From contig CAKQUI010000048.1 in NCBI GenBank assembly GCA_934277495.1, positions 1 to 16,099 on the forward strand: 16,099 nt of DNA. Reading direction: 5' to 3'. Position numbers and translations under genes: made by a program. This DNA comes from an uncultured Clostridia bacterium. Its GTDB lineage: Bacteria > Bacillota > Clostridia > Peptostreptococcales > Anaerovoracaceae. Under the pieces are notes generated by a model, which saw only the letters and a program-made list of their open reading frames with translations, ran no database searches and was not told the DNA's origin. Shown piece by piece: positions 15,610 through 16,099 of this stretch (its first letter is position 1; the number at the start of each line of letters is the position of its first letter).

Positions 15610-16099
15610 TTACAGTCTGCTGATATCTCGCGGTATCTTCTTGAATGTGATATGCCATTTTTCCAGTTCTCTCTGGCTGAGCGTGCAAAGGTCTGCATAT
15701 ATGACATATCCGTCTGCCTTGGTTTTGACCGTATGCAGAAAGTCACGATTCAACGTGGTGACGGTTTCCTTTTCATAATTGAAATAATAGGCAACATCCA
15801 TATGCGTCCCCATATAATACGGCTCTTCGACGCGGAACGGCTCAAAGTGCTGCTTTGTCTCCGTGAAGTACACATATTTGCGGATCTCATCTGTGCCGAC
15901 GGACTCGTTCAGTAAGTCTCCGTCAAAGACGGGCTCGCCAAGTTCGTAGTAGCTGAAACTGCCGCCTGTGCCCTCCACGGCATTCCTGCCGGTGCCGTAA
16001 CCATCGATCACACGTTTTACCCGCTCTGCTGTAATATTGTCTGCATTTTGTATAATTCGTGATGATAAACCATCCGTTGTATTTTTAACTTCTGTACGA
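15610..16099 (-). CDS. Type III DNA methyltransferase Mod, C-terminal end (5' part outside window)
   Basis: The frame is open from the TAA at 15610 through the right edge, giving 163 residues. A GTG at 16011 is in frame but is not the start, because family-like sequence (TAERVKRVIDGYG) continues upstream of it. The fragment shows the usual Mod C-terminal block GTGGSFSYYELGEPVFD, followed by a strand-rich tail. The catalytic DPPY and AdoMet-binding FxGxG motifs would lie outside the window. Mod methylates one strand of an asymmetric site and supplies sequence recognition to Res. It precedes res by 15 bp. I see no frameshift or stop in the visible part, so methylation may persist even though res is broken. 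Confidence 0.88.
   Translation of the reverse strand, partial: RTEVKNTTDGLSSRIIQNADNITAERVKRVIDGYGTGRNAVEGTGGSFSYYELGEPVFDGDLLNESVGTDEIRKYVYFTETKQHFEPFRVEEPYYMGTHMDVAYYFNYEKETVTTLNRDFLHTVKTKADGYVIYADLCTLSQRELEKWHITFKKIPRDISRL

Overview
The window looks like chromosomal DNA of an anaerobic, endospore-forming member of the Clostridia (Bacillota). The evidence is an apparent SpoIIE gene in the conserved spoIIE-tilS-ftsH neighbourhood, strong AGGAGG-type ribosome binding sites throughout, sigma-A-like promoters, and frequent AUA isoleucine codons. I cannot assign a genus. Every gene I can support is on the minus strand, so transcription runs from right to left.

Right end (about 12550-16099): a type III restriction-modification locus. 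It holds the C-terminal end of a Mod methyltransferase (cut by the window edge), then a Res helicase-nuclease whose reading frame is broken by one in-frame TAA at 14689-14691, then an unrecognised 98-residue gene and a terminator. A hairpin with a U-tract that would terminate plus-strand transcripts lies just after res.

Middle (about 6120-12425): spoIIE, tilS and ftsH. Upstream of spoIIE is a promoter-like pair, ATGACA and TATAAT, separated by 21 bp. This is the unusual spacing known for Spo0A-activated sigma-A promoters, and a near-match to an 0A box overlaps the -35. tilS follows spoIIE by 44 bp. ftsH has its own promoter and most likely starts at an internal TTG. The hpt gene that usually sits between tilS and ftsH is absent.

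Left-middle (3129-6119): a PucR/CdaR-type transcription regulator starts 2 bp after ftsH and is followed by glyA (serine hydroxymethyltransferase), which ends at a clear Rho-independent terminator.

Left end (1-2930): a separate transcription unit behind a good sigma-A promoter. It has a leader of about 245 nt with long-range pairing, a palindrome and a possible mini-ORF. Then come a 49-residue small protein, a membrane-bound EAL phosphodiesterase for cyclic di-GMP (start overlaps the small gene's stop), and a SipW-type signal peptidase running off the left edge. This unit may link cyclic di-GMP to secretion of surface or matrix proteins.

I found no tRNA, rRNA, CRISPR array or insertion sequence. 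I see no wholly new system. The parts most worth checking are the broken res gene with a perfect Shine-Dalgarno at its stop, the spoIIE promoter, and the structured leader of the cyclic di-GMP operon.
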